The notes: generated by a model not told the origin, from the sequence alone. Positions 26,801-35,610 are shown, counted from the stretch's first letter. The stretch: DNA of 64,000 nucleotides from Larkinella terrae (GCF_009668025.1 NZ_WJXZ01000014.1:1645097-1709096); one strand, 5' to 3'. Translations and numbers: made by a program.

Positions 26801-27262
26801 TTTCTCGGTTATACGGAGCCCCGGTTTCGGTGGACGCTTCGCAATGAGCTCCGGCTTTTCAAACGGTTCGACGTTTCCTTCATGATGTATTCGTACTGGG
26901 GGAACAAAGGTTCGTTCAATACCGCGAAAAACCAGAATGGATACATGGACCGGGTGAATGCGTATATGCAGCCTTACTGGACGGCCGAGAACCCGATCAA
27001 CGACTACGCCCGGCTATCTTCCAGCGACGGAAGTGCGTCGTATAGTGTATACCGTGACCGATCGTTTGTCCGTCTCGAAAATGTATCTGTCGCCTATAAT
27101 CTGCCCGCTAACGTGTTCGGCAGGCTGGGTCTGAAAAATGCAAAAGCCTATTTCAGCGTCCGAAATGTGGCGGTTTACAGCCGGGAGTGGAGCTTCTGGG
27201 ATCCCGAAAACGGCGCACCGACTCCGAGAACGGCCACCCTGGGCATCAATGTTTCGCTGTGA
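23813..27262 (+). CDS. SusC/RagA-family TonB-dependent outer-membrane transporter with STN domain
   Basis: A 1149-residue TonB-dependent transporter. Signal peptide about 1-38 (ending ASAQ), STN domain about 42-118, CarboxypepD_reg-like domain about 145-225 (LIGVNIVVKGTTVGTTTDEN), the sequence EEIVVVGYGTQKKRDLTGAV marking the start of the plug, then the barrel ending TLGINVSL. The STN domain predicts signalling to the FecR upstream. It is followed by its SusD and by amino-sugar genes, so the likely ligand is an N-acetylhexosamine-containing glycan or oligosaccharide (inference). A GCCCCT...AGGGGC hairpin lies between FecR and this gene (about 23697-23727). Confidence 0.95.
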   Translation: MYLNLLFKVNRTATGARWSVVLFFILTATALYGHPASAQEVLEKEITVKFQDTPLKVVLDELATKSGLRFMYGGDVARSGLLVTFKASNKSLKYVLDEIFNPTRFNYIVEDKKILVLQNQSSTAAKSLTAANSQGVLPTMLDKASEITVGGKVTDNKGQSLIGVNIVVKGTTVGTTTDENGGFSLKVENRDQVLVFSFVGFQTKEVELKTQTRLEVVLQESDKTLEEIVVVGYGTQKKRDLTGAVAQISATRLENENPASVQDILRGNISGLNVGYSTTAKPASSLQVRGSNTLNANGDPLIVLDGIIYYGQLLDINPNDIQTIDVLKDASSAAVYGAKAANGVILITTKSGQSGKAMVTLNTNTGITSLAHDQPLYNANDFLYFRADVQRSMNANQNPLKYTNPNALPASMPLKDWLALDGATGDPTTTWLNRLNLSQVEIDNYKAGRTNDWYKKVFQQGVQQDYNVSVSGKNDDISYYISLGYMDNQGIVVGDRYRTFRSRLNLDARIAKFLKIGINTQFSSRDDGYVPVVWSNMVNASPWGSEFDDKGNQRLSPQDDQIALNPALSKAYTNRLSINNTLISTIYSVVTLPFGITYQANFSPRVEGYRYFNHQSADSPQWAQAGGYAQREQLDIYSWQIDNLFKWKKTFGKSHDLDITFLANLEKYQSWQNRIENSGFDPSDQLGFHNIGTGKNPIVTSNDEYGTADALMGRLFYSFKSRYMLTLSLRRDGYSAFGQKNPRATFPAAALGWVISDEKFFNSSWLNYLKLRFSYGFNGNRDIGRYVAISDLVAGKYLHVSPTGTLKQVSMLYVNRMSNENLQWEKKSSLNIGVDFSMLRNRISGSIETYTMTSTNLLVQRSLPDVTGFKTVWANLGEIRNRGIELNLTSVNINTPLVTWKSTLNFSMNRNKIISLYGDRQNILDSEGKVIGTREPNDITNKWFIGQPLDVIWDIKILGVYQKNEAELAQKYGVKPGDFKLQDVNNDGKYTDADRQFLGYTEPRFRWTLRNELRLFKRFDVSFMMYSYWGNKGSFNTAKNQNGYMDRVNAYMQPYWTAENPINDYARLSSSDGSASYSVYRDRSFVRLENVSVAYNLPANVFGRLGLKNAKAYFSVRNVAVYSREWSFWDPENGAPTPRTATLGINVSL

Positions 27263-27348
27263 TGATTCCGGAAAACGTTCATGCCGCAAAATGGCGGAAG
27301 CCAGGTATTGGAAAGGATTTGAAAACCGGTTTTTATAAACCTATAGTT

Positions 27349-29181
27349 ATGAAACGACGCATTTATAATTTGGCTGGGGCCATCGTGCTTCTTTTGATGG
27401 CGGGATGTAACACGGAATTCCTGAAGCCCAAACCGCTCTCCTTCTTTTCGCCCGAAACCACTTTTTCGGATCCGGAGGCCTTGGTGGCGGGTCTGGTCTC
27501 CTGCGAAAACATGCTCCGGGATGAATACCTGGGTACCGGTTCACCGATCACCACCCAACTGGTGTTTTCGGAAGTTGCCATCGAAGGGACCACGGATGCC
27601 GCCAAACCCTCGCAGAACCTGAACCTCCAGATTACGCCGGACGCCGACCTGAACAATTCGGCAACTACCCGAATCGGGTGGTTCTGGCAGAAATATTACG
27701 AAGGCATCCGGTATGCGAATACGGTGATCAGCCGGATTGATCAGCCGAAATACTCCTCGGAAAAGGAACGGAATGCCATTCTGGGAGCCGCTTATTTTCA
27801 CCGGGCCTACCGCTATTATGGGCTATGCCATGAGTTTGGCGATGTGCCGCTGGAGCTAAAAGAGCGGACGGGCACCAAACTGGATTATTACTCGACAAAG
27901 CGGGAGGTGATTCTGACACGCATGAAGCAGGATCTGGAGTTTGCCCAGGAATGGGTCAGTGATGAGGTCGATAAAGGAGCGGTCACCAAAGGGGCCGTCA
28001 GTCACCTGCTGACCAAAGTCAACCTCGCGCTGGGGCTTTTCGACGATGCTATTAAATCGGCCAGTAACGTGATCGATGGAGGCCGTTACGCTTTGATGAC
28101 CAGCCGGTTCGGTGTCGATAAAGGCAACGCGGCAAAAAATATAACCTGGGACCTGCACCGGCCCGAAAACAAGGCGTTGCCGGAAAACCGGGAAGCCCTG
28201 ATGCTCGTCATCGACCGGCGCAATGTGGCGGGAAATTATACCGGGGCCAATGGCAGCGATCTCATGTACAACGCCGTTCCGCTGTGGTGGAATAACATTC
28301 TGACGCCCAACGGAAACCGGGGAACCGTCGATCAGGCCGGTATCAATCTCGATCAGGTTACCTTCTACGGGCGGGGTGTTGGCAAGGCCCGGGCGACCTG
28401 GTATACCACCCACGCCGTTTGGGGAGCCGCCGAAAAAGAAGATTTACGGCACGCTCCGGGGAATTGGATGCGCATGCAGGACCTGGTTTACAATCACCCC
28501 AACCTGAAAACGATCGGCGACCCGTATTACGGAAAACCGATCCAGTTATTCAGCAGCTCGGGGGTGTTGCTTTGCAGTGACACGATACGAAACTGGTTCG
28601 AATGGCCGCAGTACAAATTGTACATTCCCGATCTGGACCGTACTCCGGCCTTTGGCGGTCGGACGGACTGGTACGTATTCCGGCTAGCGGAAACCTACCT
28701 CCTGCGTGCCGAAGCTTATTTTTGGAAAGGGGACTTCGCCCTGGCTGCCCAGGACCTGAATCAGGTCAGGGTCAGAGCGAATGCCCAACCGCTGTCGCCC
28801 TCAGCAATTACGATCGGTACCATTCTGGATGAACGCGCGCGCGAACTCTACTACGAAGAGCACCGGAAGGTAGAGCTGACCCGCATCGCCTACATTCTGG
28901 CCCAGACCGGAAAAACCGCCTACAATGGAAAGACGTATTCGCTGGCCAATTTTTCGGAAAAGAATTTCTGGTTTGACCGGATTATGGAAAAAACCGAGTT
29001 CTACAACAAAGGCGCCAAGACCCGGTATGGAAATCCATATACGATAAGTGCGTACCACGTCTTGTGGCCGGTTCCGGCCAGCGCCATCAGCGGCAACAGC
29101 CGGGGTGTGATCAACCAGAATTTTGGGTATGCCGGTTTTGAGCGAAACAAACCCGCCCTCACCGCGATCACCGATGAATAG
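27349..29181 (+). CDS. RagB/SusD-family surface lipoprotein
   Basis: A 610-residue outer-membrane glycan-binding lipoprotein. The ATG at 27349 begins a short lipoprotein signal (lipobox LMAGC at about residue 20); a longer in-frame extension to 27187 overlaps SusC and is rejected. SusD hallmarks include FFSPETTFSDPEALVAGL at the N-terminus, AAYFHRAYRYYGLCHEFGDVPL and, near the C-terminus, DERARELYYEEHRKVELTR. It caps the SusC at 23813. It begins 86 bases after the SusC stop. Confidence 0.94.
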   Translation: MKRRIYNLAGAIVLLLMAGCNTEFLKPKPLSFFSPETTFSDPEALVAGLVSCENMLRDEYLGTGSPITTQLVFSEVAIEGTTDAAKPSQNLNLQITPDADLNNSATTRIGWFWQKYYEGIRYANTVISRIDQPKYSSEKERNAILGAAYFHRAYRYYGLCHEFGDVPLELKERTGTKLDYYSTKREVILTRMKQDLEFAQEWVSDEVDKGAVTKGAVSHLLTKVNLALGLFDDAIKSASNVIDGGRYALMTSRFGVDKGNAAKNITWDLHRPENKALPENREALMLVIDRRNVAGNYTGANGSDLMYNAVPLWWNNILTPNGNRGTVDQAGINLDQVTFYGRGVGKARATWYTTHAVWGAAEKEDLRHAPGNWMRMQDLVYNHPNLKTIGDPYYGKPIQLFSSSGVLLCSDTIRNWFEWPQYKLYIPDLDRTPAFGGRTDWYVFRLAETYLLRAEAYFWKGDFALAAQDLNQVRVRANAQPLSPSAITIGTILDERARELYYEEHRKVELTRIAYILAQTGKTAYNGKTYSLANFSEKNFWFDRIMEKTEFYNKGAKTRYGNPYTISAYHVLWPVPASAISGNSRGVINQNFGYAGFERNKPALTAITDE

Positions 29182-29331
29182 CCTTTCATAACTTCCAGTT
29201 CCGTCACCCAATCAGTTCGAATGATGCCAACAGCCCGATATGTAAGGGGTTGAGTGGGGGCTTTTTGCTTACCATTTTCGACAGCGCCGGTGACGACTTA
29301 TTGAACAACCAAAGAAAAACCGTTAACCAAC

Positions 29332-30681
29332 ATGATTAAAGAGAAAAGCGATCGAAGAACATTTCTTGCCGCGACGATAAAAGGTACAGCTGCCCTTTCA
29401 GTTGGAGGGATCCTACCCGGATTCAGTCCCCGGAGTTACGCCAACATTGTGGGCGCGAATGAACGGGTGAATGTGGGGATCATGGGTGTTAATAACCGGG
29501 GCCGGGCCCTGGCCAAGAATTTTGCCTCCCAACCCAACAGCCGGGTCGTTCATATTTCGGATGTGGATAGCCGGGCGTCAGCCCGATCGATTGAGGAAGT
29601 GACGAAGGTGCAGAACAGCAAGCCGGTCGATACACCGGATTTTAGGAAGGCCCTGGAAGATAAACAGTTGGATGCGCTGGTCATTGCCGCGCCGGATTTC
29701 TGGCATGCCCACGCTTCCATCATGGCGTTGAAGGCGGGTAAACACGTATACGTGGAAAAACCGTGCAGTTACGACCCCAATGAAGGGGAGCTTCTGGTCA
29801 AGGCTTCCAAAAAATACAAAGGAATCATCCAAATGGGCAACCAAAGGCGTTCGTGGCCCAACATCGTCAAAGCCATTCAGGAGTTGCACGCGGGCGCGAT
29901 CGGCCGGGTTTATTTCGGAAAGGGCTGGTACGCCAATACGCGGCTGGACATCGGAAAAGGAAAAGAGACGGCGGTTCCGTCCTGGTTGAATTACGACCTC
30001 TGGCAGGGCCCCGTGCCCCGGCGGCCCTACCGGGATAATCTGGTGCATTACAACTGGCACTGGTTCTGGCATTGGGGAACCGGCGAAGCTGTAGGAAATG
30101 GTGTGCACATGCTCGACATGCTGCGCTGGGGAATGGGGGTCGACTATCCGGTGCGGGTGACATCCGCCGGTGGCCGCTATCACTTTTCGGACGATTGGGA
30201 AACGCCGGATACCCAGATCATTACCTGGGAATTTGCCAACAAAAGCAGCATTCTTTGGGAAGCCAGAAGTTGTAACGGACACGGCGTGGACGACATTGGT
30301 GTTGGCGTAACCTTCTACGGCGAAAACGGTTCGCTGACCATTAACGGCAACGGCTATATCCTGTATGACCTGAAAGGGGCTGTGGTGAAAACCGTCAAAG
30401 AAGGCGACAACATGAATCTGCTCGACCGGTCCAATCCGTCCCAAAATCTGGACTCGCTGCACTTCCAGAATTTCTTTGACGCGATCAAAACCGGCGCTGC
30501 CCTGAACGCCGACATTCCGAACGGACACATCAGTACGCTGCTCTGCCAGCTCGGAAACATTGCCTGGCGAACCGGCGACGTCCTGCTCACCGATCCGACC
30601 AACGGCCACATCCTCAACAGCGCCAAAGGCAAAAAGCTCTGGGCGCGCACGTACGAGCCCGGCTGGGAACTGACTGTATAA
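29332..30681 (+). CDS. Tat-exported Gfo/Idh/MocA-family oxidoreductase
   Basis: A 449-residue NAD(P)-dependent oxidoreductase. The N-terminus carries a twin-arginine signal (SDRRTFLAATIKG). A Rossmann domain (about 45-165) contains VNVGIMGVNNRGRA and the family's catalytic EKP lysine in VYVEKPCSY. The C-terminal substrate domain has HYNWHWFWHWGTGEAVGNG, characteristic of a large exported Bacteroidota/Planctomycetes group. Such enzymes oxidise sugar hydroxyls, often at C3. The EKP motif argues against the GH109 glycosidases, which share the fold. It sits between SusD and a sugar permease, so it probably acts on the imported glycan in the periplasm. Confidence 0.9.
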   Translation: MIKEKSDRRTFLAATIKGTAALSVGGILPGFSPRSYANIVGANERVNVGIMGVNNRGRALAKNFASQPNSRVVHISDVDSRASARSIEEVTKVQNSKPVDTPDFRKALEDKQLDALVIAAPDFWHAHASIMALKAGKHVYVEKPCSYDPNEGELLVKASKKYKGIIQMGNQRRSWPNIVKAIQELHAGAIGRVYFGKGWYANTRLDIGKGKETAVPSWLNYDLWQGPVPRRPYRDNLVHYNWHWFWHWGTGEAVGNGVHMLDMLRWGMGVDYPVRVTSAGGRYHFSDDWETPDTQIITWEFANKSSILWEARSCNGHGVDDIGVGVTFYGENGSLTINGNGYILYDLKGAVVKTVKEGDNMNLLDRSNPSQNLDSLHFQNFFDAIKTGAALNADIPNGHISTLLCQLGNIAWRTGDVLLTDPTNGHILNSAKGKKLWARTYEPGWELTV

Positions 30682-30703
30682 CACACCATATTTTTTATCA
30701 GTG

Positions 30704-30739
30704 TTTCAACCTTCCTGCCTGCGGGCAGGAAGGTTGAAA
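30704..30739 (+). repeat. perfect 16-base-pair hairpin between operon genes
   Basis: TTTCAACCTTCCTGCC and GGCAGGAAGGTTGAAA pair perfectly around a TGCG tetraloop, 22 bases after the oxidoreductase stop and 15 bases before the permease ATG. There is no long T-tract, so it may be a transcript-processing/stability hairpin or a dispersed palindrome rather than a full terminator. Confidence 0.85.
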
Positions 30740-30754
30740 AATCACGGCCTTTTC

Positions 30755-32086
30755 ATGGAAAGCATTTCGGTAGCCACCTTGACAAAACCTCAAATTAACC
30801 GATCCATCGTGGTGATCGGTAGCTTATTTTTTGTATTCGGTTTTGTTACCTGGATCAATGCCATTTTAATTCCTTACTTCAAGATTGCCTGCGAGTTATC
30901 CAACTTCCAGTCGTATCTGGTCGCGTTTGCCTTCTACATTTCCTATTTCGTAATGTCGGTACCGGCATCTTTTCTTTTGAAAAAAGTGGGATTTAAAAAC
31001 GGGATGCTGTTGGGTTTTCTGGCGATGGCAACCGGAGCGTTTATTTTTCTGCCCGCTGCTTACACCCGGACCTACGAAATTTTTCTATGCGGTTTGTTTA
31101 CCATCGGAACCGGGCTGGCCATACTGCAATCGGCAGCGAATCCCTACATTACCCTGCTGGGTCCGAAAGAGCGGGCCGCGCAGCGCATCAGTATCATGGG
31201 AATTTGTAACAAGGGTGCCGGGATTCTCGCCCCATTTGTCTTTTCGTTCTTTCTGTTACGGCCGGAAGACACCGAAACCATTGCCCATCTGGCCGACATG
31301 GCGGCCGCCGAACGGGAACTCTTTCTGAACGCCCTGATCCGCCGGGTCATGCTGCCGTATTCGTGTTTGGGAATTGTGTTGATTGCATTGGGGGCGCTGG
31401 TGAAATTCTCCCCGCTGCCGGAAATCGATACGGATGAAGATCCCATTGAAACCCGGCAGGCTGGTCCGGGGAAGAAGAGCATCTGGCAGTTTCCTTACCT
31501 GATTCTGGGCGCTGTAGCTATATTCACCCACGTTGGTACTCATGTGATCGCCATCGACACCGTGATCGGCTATGCGGGGTCGATGGGAATTCCATTGACA
31601 AAAGCCCGGTCATTTCCCTCATTTACGCTGCTGGCCACGATGATCGGCTACATTACAGGAATCATTTTGATCCCCCGATTTATCAGTCAGCTTTCCATTT
31701 TCAGAGCCTGCACCTTGCTGGGCACCGCGCTTTCCCTGGGCATTTTACTCTCCAAAGCGGACGTAGCCCTATTCGGCTATCAGTCAGATGTATCGCTGTG
31801 GCTGGTAGTCTTGCTGGGACTGGCGAATTCGTTGATCTGGGCAGGAATCTGGCCCCTGGCACTCGACAATCTGGGCAAATTTACCAAACTGGGCGCTTCG
31901 ATCCTGATCATGGGATTATGTGGGCAGGCCATCATGCCATTGATTTACGGCTATCTGGCGGATACCTACGACCACCGGTTTGCTTACGTGATTTTGCTTC
32001 CCTGCTATGGTTACCTTATCTTTTACGCCTTCAAGGGGTATCGCATTCAAAGCTGGAACCCCCTTTCGGTCCAAACAGAACGTTAA
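30755..32086 (+). CDS. FucP/NagP-type sugar MFS permease
   Basis: A 443-residue inner-membrane sugar:proton symporter with 12 predicted helices. FVFGFVTWINAILIPYFK in TM1 and GLAILQSAANPYITLLGP in the TM4-5 region are signatures of the fucose/GlcNAc/glucose (FucP) family. The frame opens at 30701, but that start lies inside the hairpin; the ATG at 30755 (MESISVATL) is chosen. Its position between sugar oxidoreductases and nagB/nagA-like genes suggests it imports an N-acetylhexosamine or an oxidised derivative. Confidence 0.92.
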   Translation: MESISVATLTKPQINRSIVVIGSLFFVFGFVTWINAILIPYFKIACELSNFQSYLVAFAFYISYFVMSVPASFLLKKVGFKNGMLLGFLAMATGAFIFLPAAYTRTYEIFLCGLFTIGTGLAILQSAANPYITLLGPKERAAQRISIMGICNKGAGILAPFVFSFFLLRPEDTETIAHLADMAAAERELFLNALIRRVMLPYSCLGIVLIALGALVKFSPLPEIDTDEDPIETRQAGPGKKSIWQFPYLILGAVAIFTHVGTHVIAIDTVIGYAGSMGIPLTKARSFPSFTLLATMIGYITGIILIPRFISQLSIFRACTLLGTALSLGILLSKADVALFGYQSDVSLWLVVLLGLANSLIWAGIWPLALDNLGKFTKLGASILIMGLCGQAIMPLIYGYLADTYDHRFAYVILLPCYGYLIFYAFKGYRIQSWNPLSVQTER

Positions 32087-32108
32087 TCCAATTCTTTTTT
32101 AACTACTG

Positions 32109-32897
32109 ATGAAACGATTTCAACAAGATCTTTTAAGCGTCTCTGTTTTTCAAAACCGGCAGGAACTTGGCCGTGCGGCCGCGACGGAAATTGCCGCCGT
32201 GATCAACCGGCTTCTCCGGGAAAAAGAGTCCATTACTATGGTTTTCGGGGCGGCTCCTTCTCAGGACGAAACGCTGCTGGCATTGGTCCTGGACCCGTCC
32301 ATCGATTGGTCGCGGATCCGTGCTTTTCACATGGATGAATACGTGGGTCTGGCACCGGATGCCCCGCAGCTTTTCAGTCAGTATCTGAAGGCGCATTTGT
32401 TCGATCAGGTTCCGTTACGGGAAACGTTCCTGATCAACGGGAACGCTGAGGATCTGGAACAGGAATGCGCGTGGTATGCGGCTCTGCTGAAGGAATACCC
32501 AACCGACATCGTCTGCCTTGGCATTGGCGAAAACACCCACATTGCCTTTAACGACCCGCACGTGGCCGATTTTCACGATAAAAGGCTGGTAAAGGTGGTG
32601 GACCTGGATTTACAGTGCCGCAGCCAGCAGGTCAATGACGGTTGTTTCCCAATACTGGAAGACGTCCCCCGGCAAGCCATTACGCTTACCGTACCTGCGC
32701 TTTTTCGCGCGGACTACGCGTTTTGCATGGTGCCGAATCAACGGAAAGCGCGGGCGGTTTTTTTAACCCTGACGACCCCGGAAATTACCAGTCGGTATCC
32801 GGCCTCCATCCTCCGCGAGCACTCCAATGCCGCCTTGTTTCTGGATGCGGACAGCGCCAGCCAGATTCTGGAAGTTTACGAAGTTACCGGTTTCTGA
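32109..32897 (+). CDS. glucosamine-6-phosphate deaminase-like protein (divergent NagB)
   Basis: A 262-residue protein of the NagB/6-phosphogluconolactonase fold, expected to convert glucosamine 6-phosphate to fructose 6-phosphate and ammonia. Conserved elements are FHMDEYVG (Asp76-Glu77) and GIGENTHIAFNDP (His144). Compared with E. coli NagB, whose GNDGHIAFNEP carries Asp141 and Glu148, this protein has Asn142 and Asp149 at those places, so two catalytic acids are altered. This seems to be a Bacteroidota subgroup and may act on a modified amino-sugar phosphate. The gene lies 22 bases after the permease and 29 before the second oxidoreductase. Confidence 0.82.
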   Translation: MKRFQQDLLSVSVFQNRQELGRAAATEIAAVINRLLREKESITMVFGAAPSQDETLLALVLDPSIDWSRIRAFHMDEYVGLAPDAPQLFSQYLKAHLFDQVPLRETFLINGNAEDLEQECAWYAALLKEYPTDIVCLGIGENTHIAFNDPHVADFHDKRLVKVVDLDLQCRSQQVNDGCFPILEDVPRQAITLTVPALFRADYAFCMVPNQRKARAVFLTLTTPEITSRYPASILREHSNAALFLDADSASQILEVYEVTGF

Positions 32898-32926
32898 GCT
32901 ATTCTTCGATTTTTAAAGCCCTGACT

Positions 32927-33937
32927 ATGATTGAATTGCAACAACTGAAACGAAGAACATTCCTGAAAACGACGATTGCGGGAAGCGTTCCATTCGTGTT
33001 TTCCAAATCCTTAAAACCGGTATCATTGGCCCAGCCCGGAAAACGGATCGGGATCATTGGCCTTGATACTTCGCATAGTGTAGCCTTTACCAAAGCCTTA
33101 CATGCCGCTGCTGAGTCCGATACCTATAAGGGTTACAAGGTTGTTGCGGCCTATCCGTATGGCAGTCAGAAAATTCAAAGCAGCAAGGAGCGGATTCCGG
33201 GCTACATGGAGCAAATCGGCAAATACCAGGTAGCCATTGTTGATTCGATCCGTGAACTGCTGACGCAGGTCGATTTTGTCTTGCTGGAAACGAATGATGG
33301 TACGCTTCACCTGCCGCAGGCGCTCGAAGTGCTGGCAGCAGGAAAACCGCTCTTTATTGATAAACCGATGGCGGCCAGTCTCCGGGATGCCATTGCCATT
33401 TTTAAAGCGGCCGAAAAATACAAGGTGCCGGTTTTTTCGACCTCGTCGCTCCGGTATATTAAAGGTATGGACGAGTTGAAAAAGGAGAAAGTCATCGGCG
33501 CGGATACGTTTAGCTCGGCAACCATTGAGCCTTCTCATCCGGATCTTTTCTGGTATGGCATTCACGGAATTGAACCATTGATGGCCGCGATGGGCCCCGG
33601 TTGTCGGCAAGTATCCCGGATTTCCCGACCCGATTGTGATCTGGTGATCGGTCTATGGGCGGATAACCGCATCGGAACATTTCGGGGACTGAGAGATACC
33701 AAGGTGGGTTACGGCGGAACGGTTTTTACCCAGGCCGGGGAGCGTGTACTGGGTCCTTTTGGCGGGTATGAGCCTCTGCTGGCCCAGATTATCAATTTCT
33801 TTGAAACAGGCAAAGTCCCCGTCACACAGCAGGAAACGATTGACGTGCTGGCATTGATGGAAGCGGCCGATGAAAGCAAAAAACAGCATGGCGCTTTCGT
33901 CTCCCTGGAATCCATGATAGCGCGGGCCCGGCAATGA
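32927..33937 (+). CDS. exported Gfo/Idh/MocA-family oxidoreductase
   Basis: A 336-residue oxidoreductase with a twin-arginine-like leader (LKRRTFLKTTIAG). The ATG at 32927 is used; a longer frame overlaps nagB in another phase. The Rossmann part has RIGIIGLDTSHSVAF and, at the EKP position, IDKPMAAS, where the catalytic lysine is kept. The domain after it has HGIEPLMAAMGPGC. It is only distantly similar to the 449-residue family member upstream, so the two are likely to do different steps. Its stop overlaps the nagA start as ATGA, indicating translational coupling. Confidence 0.88.
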   Translation: MIELQQLKRRTFLKTTIAGSVPFVFSKSLKPVSLAQPGKRIGIIGLDTSHSVAFTKALHAAAESDTYKGYKVVAAYPYGSQKIQSSKERIPGYMEQIGKYQVAIVDSIRELLTQVDFVLLETNDGTLHLPQALEVLAAGKPLFIDKPMAASLRDAIAIFKAAEKYKVPVFSTSSLRYIKGMDELKKEKVIGADTFSSATIEPSHPDLFWYGIHGIEPLMAAMGPGCRQVSRISRPDCDLVIGLWADNRIGTFRGLRDTKVGYGGTVFTQAGERVLGPFGGYEPLLAQIINFFETGKVPVTQQETIDVLALMEAADESKKQHGAFVSLESMIARARQ

Positions 33938-35142
33938 AATCCCAGCACTACAGCATTGTTAACGGTAAAATCCTGACGCCCCACCGGTGTATTGCGAACG
34001 GAAGCGTGCAGGTTGAAAATGGTGTGATCACCGGTGTGTATGAACGAGCATTTTGTGCGCCCGGTTCGGCGGAGATCGATGCGGGCGGCCTCTACATCGC
34101 CCCCGGTTTTATCGATATTCACGTGCATGGCGGAGGTGGGGCCGATTTTATGGATGCTACCGACGAGGCCTTCCAAACCGTGGCGGCTACCCATCTTCGG
34201 CATGGAACAACGGCCATGACACCGACTACGCTCACGGCGGGTAAAGAAGAACTCGCGGAAACCCTGACCGTTTGCCAGCGGGTTATGGCTGGCAAAACCG
34301 GCGGGGTTCGTTTTCTAGGGATGCATTTGGAAGGCCCATATTTTGCCCTGAATCAGCGCGGTGCCCAGGATCCCCGGTTCATCCGCGATCCGGCCCCCGA
34401 AGAGTACCAGTCCCTGATCGACCGGTTTCCCGGCGTATTGTCCCGCTGGAGCGCAGCCCCGGAATTGCCGGGCGCACTGGATTTTGCGCGCCATGCGGTT
34501 TCCAAAGGCATTCTGGTGTCCCTGGCCCATACGGATGCGTTATAAGACGATATCGTCAACGGTTTTGACCACGGCTACACCCTGGCTACTCACCTGTACT
34601 CGGCCATGAACGGCGTGACCCGAAGGGGAACATTCCGGTATGCCGGTGCCGTTGAGGCCGCTTTTTTGATTGATGAAATGGATGTCGAGATCATCGCTGA
34701 CGGCATTCATCTGCCGCCCCCGTTGTTGCAACTCGTCTACAAAATGAAAGGCCCCGATCGCATTGCCCTGGTGACGGATGCCATGCGGGGAGCCGGTATG
34801 CCGGAAGGAGCCAGTATTCTGGGCTCGTTGCAGCACGGAATCAGCGTCATTGTGGAAGACGGAGTCGCCAAAATGCCGGATCGATCCGGTTTTGCGGGTA
34901 GTGTCGCGACGATGGACCGACTGGTGCGTACAATGGTTCACCATGCGCATATTCCCCTGATCGATGCGGTCAGGATGGCTACGTCTACTCCAGCCCGCAT
35001 CATGGGAGCGAAACAACTCGGGGCTCTGGCTGAAGGAAAACGCGCCGATATTGTCCTGTTTGACGACGACATCCGGATCAAACTGGTGATGGTAGATGGC
35101 CAGGTATTGGTCGACAATTTGAAAACCGGTCCGATGGAATAA
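33934..35142 (+). pseudogene. nagA: N-acetylglucosamine-6-phosphate deacetylase interrupted by an in-frame TAA
   Basis: A 402-residue reading frame that would remove the acetyl group from N-acetylglucosamine 6-phosphate. It is continuous in one phase except for a TAA at 34543-34545 (codon 204). Before it are the HVH metal motif (His63, His65), HLEGPY (Glu133) and SLAHTDA (His199); after it are THLYSAMNG, ADGIHLPP, LVTDAMRGAG and FAGSVATMDRL. Homologues have an aromatic residue, usually Tyr, where the stop falls, and TAT/TAC to TAA is a single change. The downstream part shows no decay, so the lesion is recent, a sequencing error, or suppressed. Neither half has a full active site. Confidence 0.85.
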
Positions 35143-35168
35143 CCGGTACACGGTCGTCCGAATCATTT

Positions 35169-35516
35169 TTAAGTGGTATAATGGGCCACCATTTTATTGA
35201 CTTTTCCCTGCTCGTCAAAAAACATGACTTCGATTGCTTTCTTATTCATGACTGAGGTATAATAGAGGGCAACCGAATTGACACCTTCGGTTACGTCAAT
35301 AAGTTCAAAATGTAGGTCCGGGATTTTTTCCAATGCTTTCTTCCAATAGTCGCCAACCGCTTCTTTGCCGGCCAGCGAATCGGTTTTTCCACCGGTTGCC
35401 AGTTTGATCATGGGGGTAGAAATCTCGATATCGTCGGCATAATGCGACAGAATACCCTCCAAATCGTGCGAATTCCAGGAAGCAATCCATTCCCTGGCAA
35501 ATTGATGAGCGTCCAT
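35169..35516 (-). CDS. NTF2-like (SnoaL-type) protein
   Basis: A 115-residue single-domain protein with the cone-like NTF2 fold pattern: an N-terminal helix (FAREWIASWNSHDLEGIL), SHYADDIEISTP, then AVGDYWKKALEKIPDLHFEL and strands ending KVNKMVAHY. Such proteins are small-molecule-binding enzymes or uncharacterised. The ATG at 35516 is preferred to a TTG at 35561. It lies 94 bases after the DUF1080 gene on the same strand and converges with nagA. Confidence 0.75.
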   Translation of the reverse strand: MDAHQFAREWIASWNSHDLEGILSHYADDIEISTPMIKLATGGKTDSLAGKEAVGDYWKKALEKIPDLHFELIDVTEGVNSVALYYTSVMNKKAIEVMFFDEQGKVNKMVAHYTT

Positions 35517-35610
35517 TTCAGTTGGTAGTTGGGATCGGTGAAAAACGAAAGAGGATTCCAAAAATCAATGGATACCATTCCGTTTTTCAAACCGATGTTC
35601 GTGGTAAATA

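Noticed and set aside
27187-27348. Longer N-terminus of the SusD gene overlapping the SusC end
   Set aside because: A standard lipoprotein signal starts at ATG 27349, and the extension has no homology-like features.
29332-30681. Possible GH109-type glycosidase
   Set aside because: The fold and Tat signal fit, but the EKP dehydrogenase motif is intact and the GH109-type active-site segments are not seen, so a true oxidoreductase is more likely.
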